From positions 1 through 64,000 of the forward strand of contig NZ_SDPU01000010.1 in NCBI RefSeq assembly GCF_004168035.1: a stretch of DNA of 64,000 nucleotides, written 5' to 3'. Origin of the DNA: Nocardioides iriomotensis. GTDB taxonomy: Bacteria; Actinomycetota; Actinomycetes; Propionibacteriales; Nocardioidaceae. The position numbers were made by a program, and so were the translations under genes. Positions 1-8,686 of the stretch are shown here, one piece after another. Numbering within the stretch: position 1 is the first letter of the stretch; the number at the start of each line of letters is the position of its first letter. The notes beneath the pieces were generated by a model. The model had not been told where the DNA came from. It made no database searches and saw only the letters and a program-made list of their open reading frames with translations.

Positions 1-222
1 GTCCACCTCGGCGAGCTCGACGTGCCGGGCGGGACGCCGGTGCCGGTGTGGATGTCGCGCGAGCAGTTCGCCTACTGGTCGCACACCCACCTGACGATCG
101 ACGTCGTGCCCGGCCGCGGGGCCGGCTTCTCCGTCGAGGCCCCGACGGGCAGGCGGTTCCTGATCCGGTCCCGGCTGTTCACGGACGACGAGGTCGCGGC
201 GCTAGGCGGTACGGCGCCGTAG
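1..222 (+). CDS. C-terminal end of an unrecognised protein (5' end outside window)
   Basis: An open frame runs from the first base to a TAG at 220-222, giving the last 73 residues of a protein whose start lies upstream. The segment has no membrane helix, Cys cluster or motif I can assign; it reads like a mixed alpha/beta C-terminus (WMSREQFAYWSHTHLTIDVV). Codon use fits the window. Its last 21 bases overlap the 3' end of the convergent ABC permease. An internal ATG at 52 also exists, but the frame is open to the window edge, so a longer gene is more likely. Function unknown. Confidence 0.5.
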   Translation, partial: VHLGELDVPGGTPVPVWMSREQFAYWSHTHLTIDVVPGRGAGFSVEAPTGRRFLIRSRLFTDDEVAALGGTAP

Positions 223-963
223 CGTCGCGGCACCGAGGGCCAGGGCGGCGACGGCGAACCCGATCACGATCCCGATGTCGACCCACACCTCGGGGTCGAC
301 GTCGCCGAGCGCGCTGCCGGCCGTGGTGGCGAGGCTGCTCATCGCGTCGACGGCGTACGACAGCGGCAGCATGTTGCTGATCGCCTCGAGCACGGCCGGC
401 ATCGCCTCGCGCGGGACGAACAGCCCGCACAGCAGGATCTGCGGGAGCACCACGAGCGGCATGAACTGGACGGCCTGGAACTCCGTCTGCGCGAACGCCG
501 ACACGAACAGACCGAGCGCGGTGCCGAGCACGGCGTCGCAGACCGCGACCACGACCAGCACCCACACGGACCCGGCGACGTCGAGGCCGAGCAGCCAGAC
601 GCAGACCGTGACGGCGAGCGTCGACTGGACCGCGGCGACCAGGCCGAACGCCAGGGCGTAGCCGCCGAGCAGGTCGAGCTTGCCCGTCGGCATCGCGAGC
701 AGCCGCTCCAGCGTGCCGGACGAGCGCTCGCGCAACGTGGTCACCGAGGTCACCAGGAACATCACGATGAACGGGATCAGCGCCAGCAGCGCGGGCCCGA
801 GCTTGTCGAAGCCGATGGCACCGCCGGGGAGGTCGCCGAACATCCACCACAGCAGCGTCAGGATCACGCACGGCATCACCAGCAGCATCGCCACGGTGCG
901 GTGGTCGCGGCGGAGCTGGTGGAGCACGCGTCCGGCGACGGAGAGAGTGATGCGGGCGCTCAT
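202..963 (-). CDS. ABC-2 type transporter permease
   Basis: A 253-residue integral membrane permease of a drug or lipid exporter. It begins MSARITLSVAGRVLHQLRRD, a cytosolic amphipathic start followed by a first helix (MLLVMPCVILTLLWWMF). About five more hydrophobic helices follow, with the ABC-2 signature region around FQAVQFMPLVVLPQILLCG. The start at 963 is chosen because its ATG overlaps the TGA of the upstream ATPase gene by four bases (ATGA); longer in-frame extensions would run through that ATPase gene. It forms a two-gene exporter with the ATPase. The substrate cannot be read from sequence. Confidence 0.9.
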   Translation of the reverse strand: MSARITLSVAGRVLHQLRRDHRTVAMLLVMPCVILTLLWWMFGDLPGGAIGFDKLGPALLALIPFIVMFLVTSVTTLRERSSGTLERLLAMPTGKLDLLGGYALAFGLVAAVQSTLAVTVCVWLLGLDVAGSVWVLVVVAVCDAVLGTALGLFVSAFAQTEFQAVQFMPLVVLPQILLCGLFVPREAMPAVLEAISNMLPLSYAVDAMSSLATTAGSALGDVDPEVWVDIGIVIGFAVAALALGAATLRRRTA

Positions 964-1691
964 GCCGTGGCTCCTTCCACGCCGCCCTCGACGAGGGCCA
1001 GGAACGCGGACTCGATGTCGTGGGTGCGGGTCCGTTGGCGCAGCACGTCCGGCGCGTCGTCGGCGATCAGCCTTCCGTCGCGCATCAGCAGCAGCCGGTC
1101 GCACCGGTCGGCCTCGTCCATGACGTGGCTGGACACGAGCACCGTGGTGCCCTGGTCGGCGAGCGCGTGGAACATCGCCCAGAGGTCGCGGCGCAGCACC
1201 GGGTCGAGGCCGACGGTCGGCTCGTCGAGCACGAGCAGCTCCGGCCTGCCGAGCAGCGCGACCGCGAGCGAGGCGCGCGAGCGCTGGCCGCCGGACAGCC
1301 GACCGACCACGACGTCCTTGCGGTCGACGAGGTCGACGGCCTCGATGCAGCGGTCGACCTCGCCGGGCTCGGTGCCGAGCACGCGGGCGAAGAAGCGGAG
1401 GTTCTCGGCGACGGTGAGGTCGTTGTAGACGCTCGGGTCCTGCGTGACGTAGCCGATCCGGTCGCGCAGCTGCTTGCTGCCTGCCGGGTAGCCCAGCACC
1501 GTGACGGTGCCGCCGGCGACGATCTGCACCCCGACGATGGAGCGCATCAGCGTCGTCTTGCCACAGCCGGACGGCCCGAGCAGGCCGGTCACCTTGCCGG
1601 GCACGGTCGCGAACGAGACGTCGTCGACCGCCCGGACGTGCCCGCGGACGACGGTGAGCCCGTCGACCTCCACGACCGAGTTTTTCATCAT
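960..1691 (-). CDS. ABC transporter ATP-binding protein (ABC-2 exporter)
   Basis: A 243-residue nucleotide-binding subunit. It has Walker A GPSGCGKTT, a Q-loop (YVTQDP), signature LSGGQRSRAS, Walker B LLVLDEPTVGLD and an H-loop (SSHVMDEADRC), all in the usual order for a DrrA/CcmA-type exporter ATPase. The start is ATG 1691, with a second ATG at 1688. A -35/-10 pair places transcription start essentially on ATG 1691, so the mRNA is probably leaderless. It is coupled by an ATGA overlap to its permease. A TetR gene lies two genes upstream on the same strand and could control it, but no operator is evident. Confidence 0.93.
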   Translation of the reverse strand: MMKNSVVEVDGLTVVRGHVRAVDDVSFATVPGKVTGLLGPSGCGKTTLMRSIVGVQIVAGGTVTVLGYPAGSKQLRDRIGYVTQDPSVYNDLTVAENLRFFARVLGTEPGEVDRCIEAVDLVDRKDVVVGRLSGGQRSRASLAVALLGRPELLVLDEPTVGLDPVLRRDLWAMFHALADQGTTVLVSSHVMDEADRCDRLLLMRDGRLIADDAPDVLRQRTRTHDIESAFLALVEGGVEGATA

Positions 1692-1698
1692 GCGTTGA

Positions 1699-1726
1699 AT
1701 TATGCTCCAGCGGCCGGGAGTGTCAA
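1699..1726 (-). promoter_or_regulatory. Strong sigma-A-like promoter of the ABC exporter
   Basis: On the minus strand TTGACA (1721-1726), a 16-bp spacer and CATAAT (1699-1704) are followed after 7 nt by ATG 1691. This is the best sigma-70-like promoter seen in the window. It overlaps the stop codon and last bases of the upstream DinB-fold gene, so the exporter can be transcribed independently of that chain. Confidence 0.7.
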
Positions 1727-2370
1727 GAGGTCGCACGCCACCCGGGATCGCGCCCGGTGAGGCCGGCGAGGCGGTCCACCGGGTGCGCGTGCGCGGGTAC
1801 GGCGACCGGCGGGCCGAACAGGCCACCGCCCGTGTCGGCGTCGGGCGTACCACCGTCCGGCGGCTCGAACGACGCCACGAACCGGGTCACCGCCTCGACT
1901 GCTGCGAGGTCGGCGTCGTAGGGCTGTCCGGTCGCCCGGGCCAGGTCCCAGCCGTGCACGACGACCTCGTCGAGCGCGACGAGACCGGCCGCGTCGCCGG
2001 GCATCTCGACCGGGCCGGCCATGGTGGTCCCCTCGTACGCGTCCTGCTTCGCCCAGGCCTCGGCCAGAACCGCGAGGTCGGCGCCGATGCGCTCGCGCCA
2101 GCCGTCCGGGAGGTCGCTGCCGTTGGCCCGTGGACCGGCACCGCCCGGCAGGTCGGTCTTGGTGGCGGCGGCGGTGAACGCCAGGGTCAGCCCGGCGATG
2201 TGGTCGACCAGGTCGGCGACGGTCCAGTCCGGGCAGGGCGTCGGCCCGGCGAGCTGGTCGTCGCGGACGCCGGTGACGACACGCGCCAGGGTGGCGGTGG
2301 CGGGTCCGAAGGGCAGGGTCGGGTGCTCGTTGTCCATGTGGTTGAGACCGGCGCCGCGGCCAGGACTCAT
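1723..2370 (-). CDS. TIGR03086-type DinB-fold / mycothiol-dependent maleylpyruvate isomerase-like protein
   Basis: A 215-residue protein with the motifs of the maleylpyruvate isomerase N-terminal (DinB-like four-helix) family: TPCPDWTVADLVDHI near the N-terminus and DEVVVHGWDLARATGQP in the second half. The conserved His residues (LVDHI, VVHGW) would bind a metal. Family members use mycothiol or are uncharacterised metal enzymes. The start at 2370 is supported by an ATGA overlap with the tetR stop; ATG 2337 (MDNEHPTLPF) is a plausible alternative that better matches the usual family N-terminus. The substrate is unknown. Confidence 0.8.
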   Translation of the reverse strand: MSPGRGAGLNHMDNEHPTLPFGPATATLARVVTGVRDDQLAGPTPCPDWTVADLVDHIAGLTLAFTAAATKTDLPGGAGPRANGSDLPDGWRERIGADLAVLAEAWAKQDAYEGTTMAGPVEMPGDAAGLVALDEVVVHGWDLARATGQPYDADLAAVEAVTRFVASFEPPDGGTPDADTGGGLFGPPVAVPAHAHPVDRLAGLTGRDPGWRATS

Positions 2371-2963
2371 CGGTCGCCGTCCAGGTACCTCTGCACGGTC
2401 GGCGCGACCCAGGCGACGACCTCCTCGGGGGGCATCGAGGCCAGGGGCTCGACGGCGAGCACGTAGCGGGCGACGACGAGGCCGACGAGCTGCGACAGCA
2501 CCAGCTGGACCCGCTCCTCGGCGTCCGGGCCCGGCAGGACCTCCCGCAGCGGCGTGAAGATCATCCGGAGCACCCCCTCGCGAAGGAGGTTGACCGGACC
2601 GGCCTCGCCGAGCGACGCGCGGACCAGCGCGATCAGCGGCAGCCGCGCCTCGGGGTCCTCCCAGACCGACACGAACACCCGGAGCAGCCGCTCCCCCGCG
2701 CCCTCGACGCCCTCGGCGAAGACCAGCGGCACCACCTGGCGCGGGTCGACCGGGATCTCCAGCGCGGCGATGAACAGGTCGTCCTTGCTGCCGAAGTAGT
2801 GGTGGACCAGCGCCGCGTCGACGCCCGCCGAGGCGGCGACGGCGCGGATCGTCGTACCGGCGAAACCCTTGTGCGCGAAGGACTCCCGGGCCGCGGCGAG
2901 GATCGCGCCGCGGGTGTCGGGACCGCCGGGACGGCGGCCGCGGGACGTCGCGCGCTCGGTCAT
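2367..2963 (-). CDS. TetR/AcrR-family transcriptional regulator
   Basis: A 198-residue repressor. The N-terminal helix-turn-helix ([20 protein letters not shown], then [12 protein letters not shown]) is typical of TetR. The C-terminal ligand domain resembles the TetR_C_33-type group common in actinomycetes ([20 protein letters not shown]). The start at 2963 forms an ATGA overlap with the end of the TIM-barrel gene, and the stop overlaps the start of the DinB-fold gene, so it is the third member of a four-gene coupled chain. Its target may be the ABC exporter just downstream (inference from position). Confidence 0.92.
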   Translation of the reverse strand: MTERATSRGRRPGGPDTRGAILAAARESFAHKGFAGTTIRAVAASAGVDAALVHHYFGSKDDLFIAALEIPVDPRQVVPLVFAEGVEGAGERLLRVFVSVWEDPEARLPLIALVRASLGEAGPVNLLREGVLRMIFTPLREVLPGPDAEERVQLVLSQLVGLVVARYVLAVEPLASMPPEEVVAWVAPTVQRYLDGDR

Positions 2964-3739
2964 TCGGGCGCCGTGGCGAAGTTGAGCCGGGTGAACGCGA
3001 GCGACTCGACCAGGTCGAGCTCGCGGGCGTCCCGGTTGCCGGCCTTGCGGGTGTTGATCTCGACGACGATGTGGCCGCCGAAGCCGACCCGGGCGAGGTG
3101 CTCGAGCAGCTCGGCGACGGGCTGGCTGCCGCGGCCGGGCACCAGGTGCTCGTCCTTGGCCGACCCGGTGCCGTCGGTGAGGTGGATGTGCCGCAGCCGG
3201 TCGCCGAGCCGCTTGGCCATCGCGACCGGGTCGCACCGCGCGGTCGCGGAGTGCGACAGGTCGATCGTCGCGTTGGCGTAGTCCTGCTCGCTCGGGTCCC
3301 AGCCGGGGAGGTAGACCTCCATCTGGCGGCGGGAGGCGCGCCAGGGGTACATGTTCTCGACCGCGAACGCGATGCCGGTGCGCTCCTCGAGCGCCTTGAT
3401 CCCCTCGACGAACGTGCGGGCGTAGTCGCGCTGCCACCGGAACGGCGGGTGCACCACCACGACGTCGGCGCCGACCGCCCGGGCCATGTCGGCGCTCCTC
3501 TCGAGCTTGCCCCACGGCTCGGTGCCCCAGACCCGCTGCGTGATGAGCAGGCAGGGCGCGTGCACGGCTGCCACGGGCATCTCGTGGTACTCCGACAGGT
3601 GCCGGACCGCGTCGATCTCCTGGCTGATCGGGTCGATCCCGACCATCACCTCGACCGCCTCGTAACCGAGGCGGGCGGCGAGCTCGAAACCCTGCGCCGT
3701 CGTCTCGGGGTAGACCGAGGCGGTCGAGAGCGCGATCAC
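2960..3739 (-). CDS. Sugar phosphate isomerase/epimerase (xylose-isomerase-like TIM barrel)
   Basis: A 259-residue single-domain TIM barrel of the AP-endonuclease-2/xylose isomerase superfamily. Metal-ligand positions are recognisable: H (VAAVHAP), H (VVVHPPF), E (FAVENMYPW), D/H (IDLSHS), H (HIHLTDG) and E (VVEINTR). The start overlaps the ppx/gppA stop by four bases. In mycobacteria a similar TIM-barrel gene sits beside ppx (Rv0496-Rv0498 area), so the neighbourhood is conserved. The true substrate is not known. Confidence 0.88.
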   Translation of the reverse strand: MIALSTASVYPETTAQGFELAARLGYEAVEVMVGIDPISQEIDAVRHLSEYHEMPVAAVHAPCLLITQRVWGTEPWGKLERSADMARAVGADVVVVHPPFRWQRDYARTFVEGIKALEERTGIAFAVENMYPWRASRRQMEVYLPGWDPSEQDYANATIDLSHSATARCDPVAMAKRLGDRLRHIHLTDGTGSAKDEHLVPGRGSQPVAELLEHLARVGFGGHIVVEINTRKAGNRDARELDLVESLAFTRLNFATAPE

Positions 3740-4710
3740 CTGCTCAGACTAGCCACCGTGATGGGGCCGCCCGGCCGGCGTCCGGAGCGCACGCTGATCT
3801 GGTCCAGGCGCTCGAGGATGATGCCCTCGCGCAGCGCCCACGGGCAGATCTCGAGCTCCGGCAGGTCGAAGATGTCCATCACCGCGTCGGCCACCAGCGC
3901 GCCGGCGACGACCTGGTGCGCGCGGCTGGCGGAGACGCCCGGGAGGTAGGACAGCTCCTCCGCGGACATCGCGAAGATCGCCGGGATCAGCCCGATCAGC
4001 TCCCCGTGCGGGAGCACCCGCCGGACCAGCGGGCCGTCGCCCGACGGGGCCGCCCCGCAGATCCGCGCGAGCGAGCGGAAGGTCTTCGAGGTGGCGACGG
4101 CGTGGTCGGGCCGCCCGGGCCGCAGGATCGACCCCGCGTCGCGCGCGAGGTCGGCCCGGATCTTGAGGCGCAGGCGCCGTACGGCGTCCTCGTCGGCGCC
4201 CTGCAGCCAGTCGCGGGAGAGCCGGCCGGCGCCCAGCGGCAGCGACTGCGCCACGTCGGGCGCCTCGTCGCTGCCGACCGCGATCTCGAGCGAGCCGCCG
4301 CCGATGTCGAACACGGCGAGCCGGCCGGACGACCAGCCGAACCACCGTCGTACGGCGAGGAAGGTCAGCCGGGCCTCGTCCTCACCGGGCAGCACCTCGA
4401 TGTCGACGCCGGTCTGCTCCCGGACGTGCTCGAGGACCTCGTCGCTGTTGGTGGCGTCGCGCACCGCCGAGGTGGCGAAGCCGAGCATCTCCTCGCAGCC
4501 CTTGTCGCCCGCCACGACGAGCGCGTCCGCGACGAACTTGGTCAGCGCGTCGACGCCGCTCTGGTCGACCGCGCCGTCGGCATCGAGATGCTCCGCGAGA
4601 CGAAGAGGTTCCTTGTGGGAGAACGCGGGGAGCGGCGCGGCGCCCCCGTGCGCGTCGACGACCAGCAGGTGCCCGGTGTTCGAGCCGATGTCCAGCACGC
4701 CCAGCCTCAT
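3736..4710 (-). CDS. Ppx/GppA family phosphatase (exopolyphosphatase-like)
   Basis: A 324-residue ASKHA-fold phosphatase that would cleave terminal phosphate from polyphosphate or pppGpp. It has the phosphate-1 loop [17 protein letters not shown], the second loop [15 protein letters not shown], and E in GEDEARLTF. It is the short actinobacterial form without the C-terminal HD domain. It heads the coupled chain ppx - TIM barrel - tetR - DinB-fold. On the minus strand TAACCT lies 6 nt before the ATG, so translation is probably leaderless and this start is well supported. Confidence 0.92.
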   Translation of the reverse strand: MRLGVLDIGSNTGHLLVVDAHGGAAPLPAFSHKEPLRLAEHLDADGAVDQSGVDALTKFVADALVVAGDKGCEEMLGFATSAVRDATNSDEVLEHVREQTGVDIEVLPGEDEARLTFLAVRRWFGWSSGRLAVFDIGGGSLEIAVGSDEAPDVAQSLPLGAGRLSRDWLQGADEDAVRRLRLKIRADLARDAGSILRPGRPDHAVATSKTFRSLARICGAAPSGDGPLVRRVLPHGELIGLIPAIFAMSAEELSYLPGVSASRAHQVVAGALVADAVMDIFDLPELEICPWALREGIILERLDQISVRSGRRPGGPITVASLSR

Positions 4711-4716
4711 GGGGGC

Positions 4717-4722
4717 AGGTTA
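4717..4722 (-). promoter_or_regulatory. -10 element of leaderless Ppx/GppA gene
   Basis: TAACCT on the minus strand, then 6 nt (GCCCCC), then ATG 4710. It is back-to-back with the -10 of the divergent gene in a 37-bp gap. Confidence 0.6.
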
Positions 4723-4734
4723 GTCCTCCGCGCG

Positions 4735-4740
4735 TAGGGT
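4735..4740 (+). promoter_or_regulatory. -10 element of leaderless Cys-rich protein gene
   Basis: TAGGGT, then 7 nt, then GTG 4748. Fixes the GTG as start. Its -35 region overlaps the opposing promoter. Confidence 0.6.
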
Positions 4741-4747
4741 TGCCCGC

Positions 4748-5494
4748 GTGCCAGAAGTCGACCTCGTCTTTCCCCGCGCCTGGGTCGAGTTCCAGGACCC
4801 GTCCGACGAGTCCCAGGTGTTCAAGTGTGACCTCACGTGGCTGACGTCGCAGTGGACCTGCATCTTCGGGTCGGGCTGCTGCGGCATCTACGCCGACCGG
4901 CCTGACGACGGCTGCTGCACCCTCGGCGCGCACTTCTCCGACAAGGACGACGAGAAGCGCGTGAAGCGCTGGGCCAAGAAGCTCGACCCCGAGCACTGGC
5001 AGTTCCACGACGAGGGCCGCAAGGGCGGGATCGTCGAGGTCGACGAGGACGGCGACCGCAAGACCCGCGTCCACGAGGGCGCCTGCATCTTCCTCAACCG
5101 GCCCGGCTTCCCCGGCGGCTACGGCTGCGCCCTGCACGGCCTCGCGCTGCGCCACGACACCCACTTCGTCGAGACCAAGCCCGACGTGTGCTGGCAGCTC
5201 CCGATCCGCCGCACCTTCCGCGACGTCGAGCTGCCCGACGGCACGGAGTACACCGAGGTCTCGATCGGCGAGTACGACCGCCGCGGCTGGGGTCCCGGCG
5301 GCCACGACCTCGACTGGTACTGCTCGGGCAACACCGAGGCCCACGTCGGCCAGGAGCCGGTCTACATCAGCAACGAGCGAGAGCTGGTGGAGCTGATGGG
5401 CCAGGCGGCGTACGACGAGCTGGTCGACCACTGCGAGCGGCACATCAAGTCCCGCTCCGCCCTGGCCATCCACCCGGCCGACCCGCGCGACTAG
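4748..5494 (+). CDS. Conserved cysteine-rich protein of unknown function
   Basis: A 248-residue soluble protein with GTG start. It carries many Cys: C in VFKCDLTWL, then [12 protein letters not shown] and [30 protein letters not shown] and WYCSGN. The spacing suggests a zinc or iron-sulfur site, somewhat like DUF3109/YkgJ-type proteins, but I cannot assign a family firmly. The middle is charged ([16 protein letters not shown]). It stands alone, divergent from ppx, with its own promoter. No membrane helix or signal peptide. Function unknown. Confidence 0.8.
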   Translation: MPEVDLVFPRAWVEFQDPSDESQVFKCDLTWLTSQWTCIFGSGCCGIYADRPDDGCCTLGAHFSDKDDEKRVKRWAKKLDPEHWQFHDEGRKGGIVEVDEDGDRKTRVHEGACIFLNRPGFPGGYGCALHGLALRHDTHFVETKPDVCWQLPIRRTFRDVELPDGTEYTEVSIGEYDRRGWGPGGHDLDWYCSGNTEAHVGQEPVYISNERELVELMGQAAYDELVDHCERHIKSRSALAIHPADPRD

Positions 5495-5509
5495 CACCGG
5501 GCCGTTCGG

Positions 5510-5579
5510 ACAGGCACTCGCCGGCACGTGGCCCGCGGGTCACGCTGCGCCAGGCCGCCGCGACCGCGCGAGTGCCTGT
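5510..5579. repeat. 12-bp inverted repeat between convergent genes
   Basis: ACAGGCACTCGC (5510-5521) is repeated in inverse as GCGAGTGCCTGT (5568-5579), 46 nt apart. It spans the end of the Cys-rich gene and the last codons of the opposite DUF559 gene, and could act as a bidirectional terminator. No T-run follows. Confidence 0.4.
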
Positions 5580-6415
5580 TCGACGGCACCGACGAGGGTT
5601 GTTCGCACGTAGTCAGGACGGAACATGACGTGCTCCCAGGCGAACCGGAGCACGATCCACCCGTCGACGACGAAGGCGTTGTAGCGCTCGCAGTCGTCGG
5701 CCAGCGCCTGCCGACGACCGTGGAACTCGAAGGAGTCCGCCTCGAGCACGATCCGCAACCGCTCGTCGACCAGGTCGGGCCGGCCCACGTCCCCGATCCA
5801 GACCTGCGGCTCTACGGACAGGTCCGGCACCTGGAGCGCGATCGCCCTGAGGACCGACTCGAAAGGATTGGCCGCACGGGCGTCGGCGGCGAGCGCGACC
5901 CGCATGCACCGCGCCCGGTGCCGCACCGGCACGGCTGCCGCCCGGCGCAGCAGGTGCTCGGACGACACGTCGAGCGACCGCAGCGCCGAGTCGGCAACGG
6001 CGAGCGCCTCGTCGAACGGCATCCGCGCGCAGCAGTCCAGCACGGTGCGCACCGGACTGGTCGCCACTCGGTTGACGTCCTCGGCAGGCAGGTCCACGAA
6101 GCGGACGCGCACGCCACGACGGCGATGCTCCGGGAGGTTCCGCTTCCTGGGCACGACCACAACCGGGGACGACGGCCGATGTTTCAACGGCCAGCCGTAG
6201 AGCTGCGCGGCGCTGTCCTCGCACAGCAGGCCGGAGAGACGGTGGGCGCAGGCGAGCGCCTCGTCCGCTCCCGGTAGCGCATACCGCCCCCGCTCCAGGC
6301 GGATGACGAGACCGCTGCGGGTCGCTGCGCGCAGCGACGGTCTCGTGACGTGCGTCAGGAGCGTCGCGGTGTCGGCGACGCCACCCAGCCGTTCGAGCAC
6401 CTGCTCCGGTCGCAC
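5540..6415 (-). CDS. AbiEi-type winged-helix plus DUF559 (Vsr-like nuclease fold) protein
   Basis: A 291-residue protein. The N-terminal ~70 residues read as an AbiEi antitoxin-type winged helix (VADTATLLTHVTRPSLRAA, then LIRLERGRYALPG). The C-terminal ~100 residues match DUF559, a PD-(D/E)XK/Vsr-like nuclease fold: PDLVDERLRIVLEADSFEFH, then the conserved D..RYNAF..DGWIVLRFAWEHV pattern. Such fusions are frequent in actinomycetes and uncharacterised. No AbiEii toxin gene is next to it. The start is GTG 6415; CAGGCT stands 6 nt before it. Confidence 0.82.
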   Translation of the reverse strand: MRPEQVLERLGGVADTATLLTHVTRPSLRAATRSGLVIRLERGRYALPGADEALACAHRLSGLLCEDSAAQLYGWPLKHRPSSPVVVVPRKRNLPEHRRRGVRVRFVDLPAEDVNRVATSPVRTVLDCCARMPFDEALAVADSALRSLDVSSEHLLRRAAAVPVRHRARCMRVALAADARAANPFESVLRAIALQVPDLSVEPQVWIGDVGRPDLVDERLRIVLEADSFEFHGRRQALADDCERYNAFVVDGWIVLRFAWEHVMFRPDYVRTTLVGAVEQALARSRRPGAA

Positions 6416-6466
6416 CCCACGAGCCTGACGGAAGCGACGGTCGCGTGCGGCCGACCGTCCACAGGA

Positions 6467-8560
6467 TCAGTCGCGGTACTTCGCGGCGAGGTGGTCGGGC
6501 ATCGGCTCGTAGCGAGCGAAGCTGCGCGTGAACGACGCGGCTCCGTGGGAGAACGCCCGCAGGTCGATGGAGTAGCGGATGATCTCGGTCTGCGGCACCT
6601 CGGCCCGCACCAGCGTGCGGTCGCCGCCCACCGGCTCGGAGCCGAGCACGCGCCCGCGTCGACCGGACAGGTCGCTCATCACGGTGCCGACGAGGTCGTC
6701 GGGCACGAGCACGCCGATCTCGTCGACCGGCTCGAGCATCGAGACCTTCGCCGACGCCGCCGCCTCTCGCAGCGCCAGCGCGCCGGCGGTCTGGAACGCC
6801 ATGTCCGACGAGTCGACGCTGTGCGCCTTCCCGTCGGTCAGCGTGACCTTGATGTCGACGACCGGGTAGCCGGCGGCGACGCCCTTCTCCATCTGCGCGC
6901 GGACGCCCTTCTCCACCGACGGGATGAACTGCCGGGGTACGGCGCCGCCCACGACCTTGTCGACGAACTCGAAGCCGCCACCCTCCGGGAGCGGCTCGAC
7001 GGTGATGTCGCAGACGGCGTACTGCCCGTGCCCACCCGACTGCTTCACGTGCCGGCCCTTCGCCGTGGCGGACGAGCCGAACGTCTCGCGCAGCGGCACC
7101 CGAAGCTCCACCTGGTCGACGCCGGCGCCGTGCCGGTGCTCGAGCCTGTCGAGCACGACGTCGGCGTGCGCCTCGCCCATGCACCACAGCACGATCTGGT
7201 GGGTCTCGGCGTTGTGCTCGATGCGCAGGGTCGGGTCCTCGGCGGCGAGGCGCTGCAGGCCCTGGCCGAGCTTGTCCTCGTCGGCCTTGGCGCGGGCCTC
7301 GATGGCGAGCGGCAGGAGCGGCTCCGGCATCGACCACGGCTTCAGCACCAGCGGGCTCTCCTTGTCGGAGAGGGTGTCGCCGGTCTCGGCGCGCGTGAGC
7401 CGGCCGATCGCGCAGATGTCGCCGGCGACGACCTTGTCGCAGGTGCGCTGGGTCTTGCCCAGCGGCATCGACAGCGACCCGATGCGCTCGTCCTCGTCGT
7501 GGTCCTCGTGGCCGCCCACCGACGCGGCGTCCCCGGGCGTGCCGAAGAACGACGAGAAGTGGCCGGACACGTGCACGGTCGCGTCCGGGAGGATGGTGCC
7601 GGAGAAGACCCGGACCAGGCTGACCCGGCCGACGTACGGGTCGGAGGTGGTCTTCACGACCTCGGCCACCAGCGGCCCGTCGGCGTCGCAGGAGATGGCC
7701 GGGCCGGACTTGCCCTCGGGGGTGAAGACCTCGGGCGTCGTGTGCTCCAGGGGCGACGGGAAGCCGGAGACGATCAGGTCGAGCAGCTCGGTGGCCCCGA
7801 CGCCGTTGGACGAGTCGACCGGAAGCACGGGGTGGAAGGACCCCTGGGCGACCGCGCGCTCGAGGTCCTCGAGCAGCAGCGCCTTGTCGACGTCCTCGCC
7901 ACCCAGGAACCGCTCCATCAGCGTCTCGTCCTCGGACTCCTCGATGACCGCCTCGATCAGCGCGCCGCGCTGGGTGTCGTGGGCGTGGTCGTCGGAGAGC
8001 AGCCCGACGAGCTGGTCGCCCTCGCGGAGGTAGACCGGCACGACCTTGTCGCCGAACGCCGCCTGCGCCTGCAGCACCACGCCGTCGTAGTCGGCCCGGG
8101 CGTGGTCGAGCTTGCTGATCACGACGACCCGCGGCATGCCGACCTCGGCGCACTCGCGCCACAGCGACCTGGTCGGCTCGTCGACGCCCTCGTTGGCCGC
8201 GATCACGAAGAGCGCACAGTCGGCGGCGCGCAGACCGGCGCGCAGCTCACCGACGAAGTCGGCGTACCCAGGGGTGTCGAGCAGGTTGATCTTCACGCCG
8301 TCGTGCATGAGCGGCGCCAGGGCGAGGCCGGTCGAGCGCTGCTGGCGCTGCTCGGCGTCGTCGAAGTCGCACACGGTCGTGCCCTCCACGACCGAACCTG
8401 CCCTGGAAAGCACACCGGCCGAGACCAACAGGGTCTCGACCAGTGTCGTCTTCCCGGAGCCCGCCGGGCCTACCACGGCCACGTTGCGGATGGCGTCCGC
8501 CCGGTCGGCGACCGGGACATCTCCTTTGCCTGCTTGGGCTGATGCCTGCTTCCCTGACAC
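6467..8560 (-). CDS. fusA2: Elongation factor G-like protein EF-G2
   Basis: A 697-residue translational GTPase paralogue. It has G1 VGPAGSGKTTLVETLL and G3 DTPGYADFVGE, then EF-G domains II to V (the C-terminal region includes FQTAGALALREAAASAK). Two features set it apart from canonical EF-G: G4 reads SKLD rather than NKxD, and the switch I RGITI motif is replaced by QRSTGLALAP. This matches the actinobacterial EF-G2 lineage, whose role is poorly known. The start is GTG 8560, preceded by a strong ribosome site (AGGAGGG). Monocistronic, divergent from the glyoxalase-like gene. Confidence 0.92.
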   Translation of the reverse strand: MSGKQASAQAGKGDVPVADRADAIRNVAVVGPAGSGKTTLVETLLVSAGVLSRAGSVVEGTTVCDFDDAEQRQQRSTGLALAPLMHDGVKINLLDTPGYADFVGELRAGLRAADCALFVIAANEGVDEPTRSLWRECAEVGMPRVVVISKLDHARADYDGVVLQAQAAFGDKVVPVYLREGDQLVGLLSDDHAHDTQRGALIEAVIEESEDETLMERFLGGEDVDKALLLEDLERAVAQGSFHPVLPVDSSNGVGATELLDLIVSGFPSPLEHTTPEVFTPEGKSGPAISCDADGPLVAEVVKTTSDPYVGRVSLVRVFSGTILPDATVHVSGHFSSFFGTPGDAASVGGHEDHDEDERIGSLSMPLGKTQRTCDKVVAGDICAIGRLTRAETGDTLSDKESPLVLKPWSMPEPLLPLAIEARAKADEDKLGQGLQRLAAEDPTLRIEHNAETHQIVLWCMGEAHADVVLDRLEHRHGAGVDQVELRVPLRETFGSSATAKGRHVKQSGGHGQYAVCDITVEPLPEGGGFEFVDKVVGGAVPRQFIPSVEKGVRAQMEKGVAAGYPVVDIKVTLTDGKAHSVDSSDMAFQTAGALALREAAASAKVSMLEPVDEIGVLVPDDLVGTVMSDLSGRRGRVLGSEPVGGDRTLVRAEVPQTEIIRYSIDLRAFSHGAASFTRSFARYEPMPDHLAAKYRD

Positions 8561-8673
8561 GACGACCCCTCCTGGGCTCTCCTGACCGGTCTGAGACCTT
8601 CACCCTTCACCCGTTGCCGCCCGCGCACAAGAGTCCGACGGACCCCAGTGTCGGGGCCTCCCGCCGGTGCGGT

Positions 8674-8679
8674 GACAAT
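8674..8679 (+). promoter_or_regulatory. Possible -10 of leaderless glyoxalase-like gene
   Basis: GACAAT, then 7 nt, then ATG 8687. Weaker than the TANNNT elements elsewhere but with the same spacing; favours ATG 8687 over the earlier in-frame GTG 8648 and ATG 8678. Confidence 0.4.
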
Positions 8680-8686
8680 GCTGGGT

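Noticed and set aside
6350-8542. A 730-codon plus-strand frame
   Set aside because: Antisense to EF-G2, whose motifs are clear on the other strand.
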